DNA from: Sedimenticola sp.
GTDB lineage: Bacteria > Pseudomonadota > Gammaproteobacteria > Chromatiales > Chromatiaceae
NCBI GenBank assembly: GCA_027038775.1
Contig: JALWGP010000430.1
Location: forward strand, 1 to 6,138
Reading direction: 5' to 3'
Length of the DNA: 6,138 nucleotides
Under the pieces are notes generated by a model, which had not been told where the DNA came from, did no database searches, and saw nothing but the letters and a program-made list of their open reading frames with translations. Position numbers and translations under genes: made by a program. This document shows, one piece after another, positions 5,541 to 6,138 of this stretch. Numbering within the stretch: the first letter of the stretch is position 1; each line of letters starts with the position of its first letter.

Positions 5541-6138
<598 letters not shown>

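Overview
This is a GC-rich chromosomal window. Its protein families point to an aerobic or facultative gammaproteobacterium: a glycolate oxidase Fe-S subunit, a cytochrome c4, a class I c-type cytochrome, DsbB, and a ThiC closely resembling the enterobacterial form. Residue patterns suggest a Chromatiales-like or related sulfur-oxidising lineage, but that is inference; no rRNA or other marker is present to confirm it. I see no tRNA, insertion sequence, phage gene or CRISPR array. The window reads as ordinary core and regulatory chromosome, with a few points worth a second look.

Layout, left to right. (1) Positions 1-800, plus strand: the 3' part of glcF, cut by the left edge. (2) Positions 801-868: a short convergent spacer with a hairpin that terminates the leftward genes. 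(3) Positions 869-1866, minus strand: two periplasmic c-type cytochromes, a 202-aa di-heme cytochrome c4 and, upstream of it, a 102-aa mono-heme cytochrome that looks like one half of the c4. A near-perfect intrinsic terminator lies between them. (4) Positions 1971-3572, minus strand: an inner-membrane GGDEF-EAL protein with a badly degenerate cyclase domain and an apparently intact phosphodiesterase domain. (5) Positions 3573-3791: a divergent regulatory region. (6) Positions 3792-5494, plus strand: a tightly packed four-gene unit encoding a two-CBS-domain protein, an unrecognised 116-aa protein, a periplasmic EF-hand protein and DsbB. Each junction overlaps (8, 4 and 1 nt). (7) Positions 5541-6138, minus strand: the 3' part of thiC, convergent with dsbB and cut by the right edge.

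How the genes relate. The cytochromes are periplasmic electron carriers that would feed a terminal oxidase. DsbB passes electrons from periplasmic dithiol oxidation to quinone, so it joins the same respiratory chain. GlcF would also deliver electrons to the chain, from glycolate. The GGDEF-EAL protein would lower or sense c-di-GMP at the membrane. The CBS protein probably senses an adenine nucleotide, but its target is not visible. I found no convincing undescribed system. The most informative points are the degenerate GGDEF with a retained I-site, the cytochrome half-paralogue pair with a terminator between its members, and the overlapping CBS / unknown / EF-hand / DsbB operon with a C8 tract inside the unknown gene.
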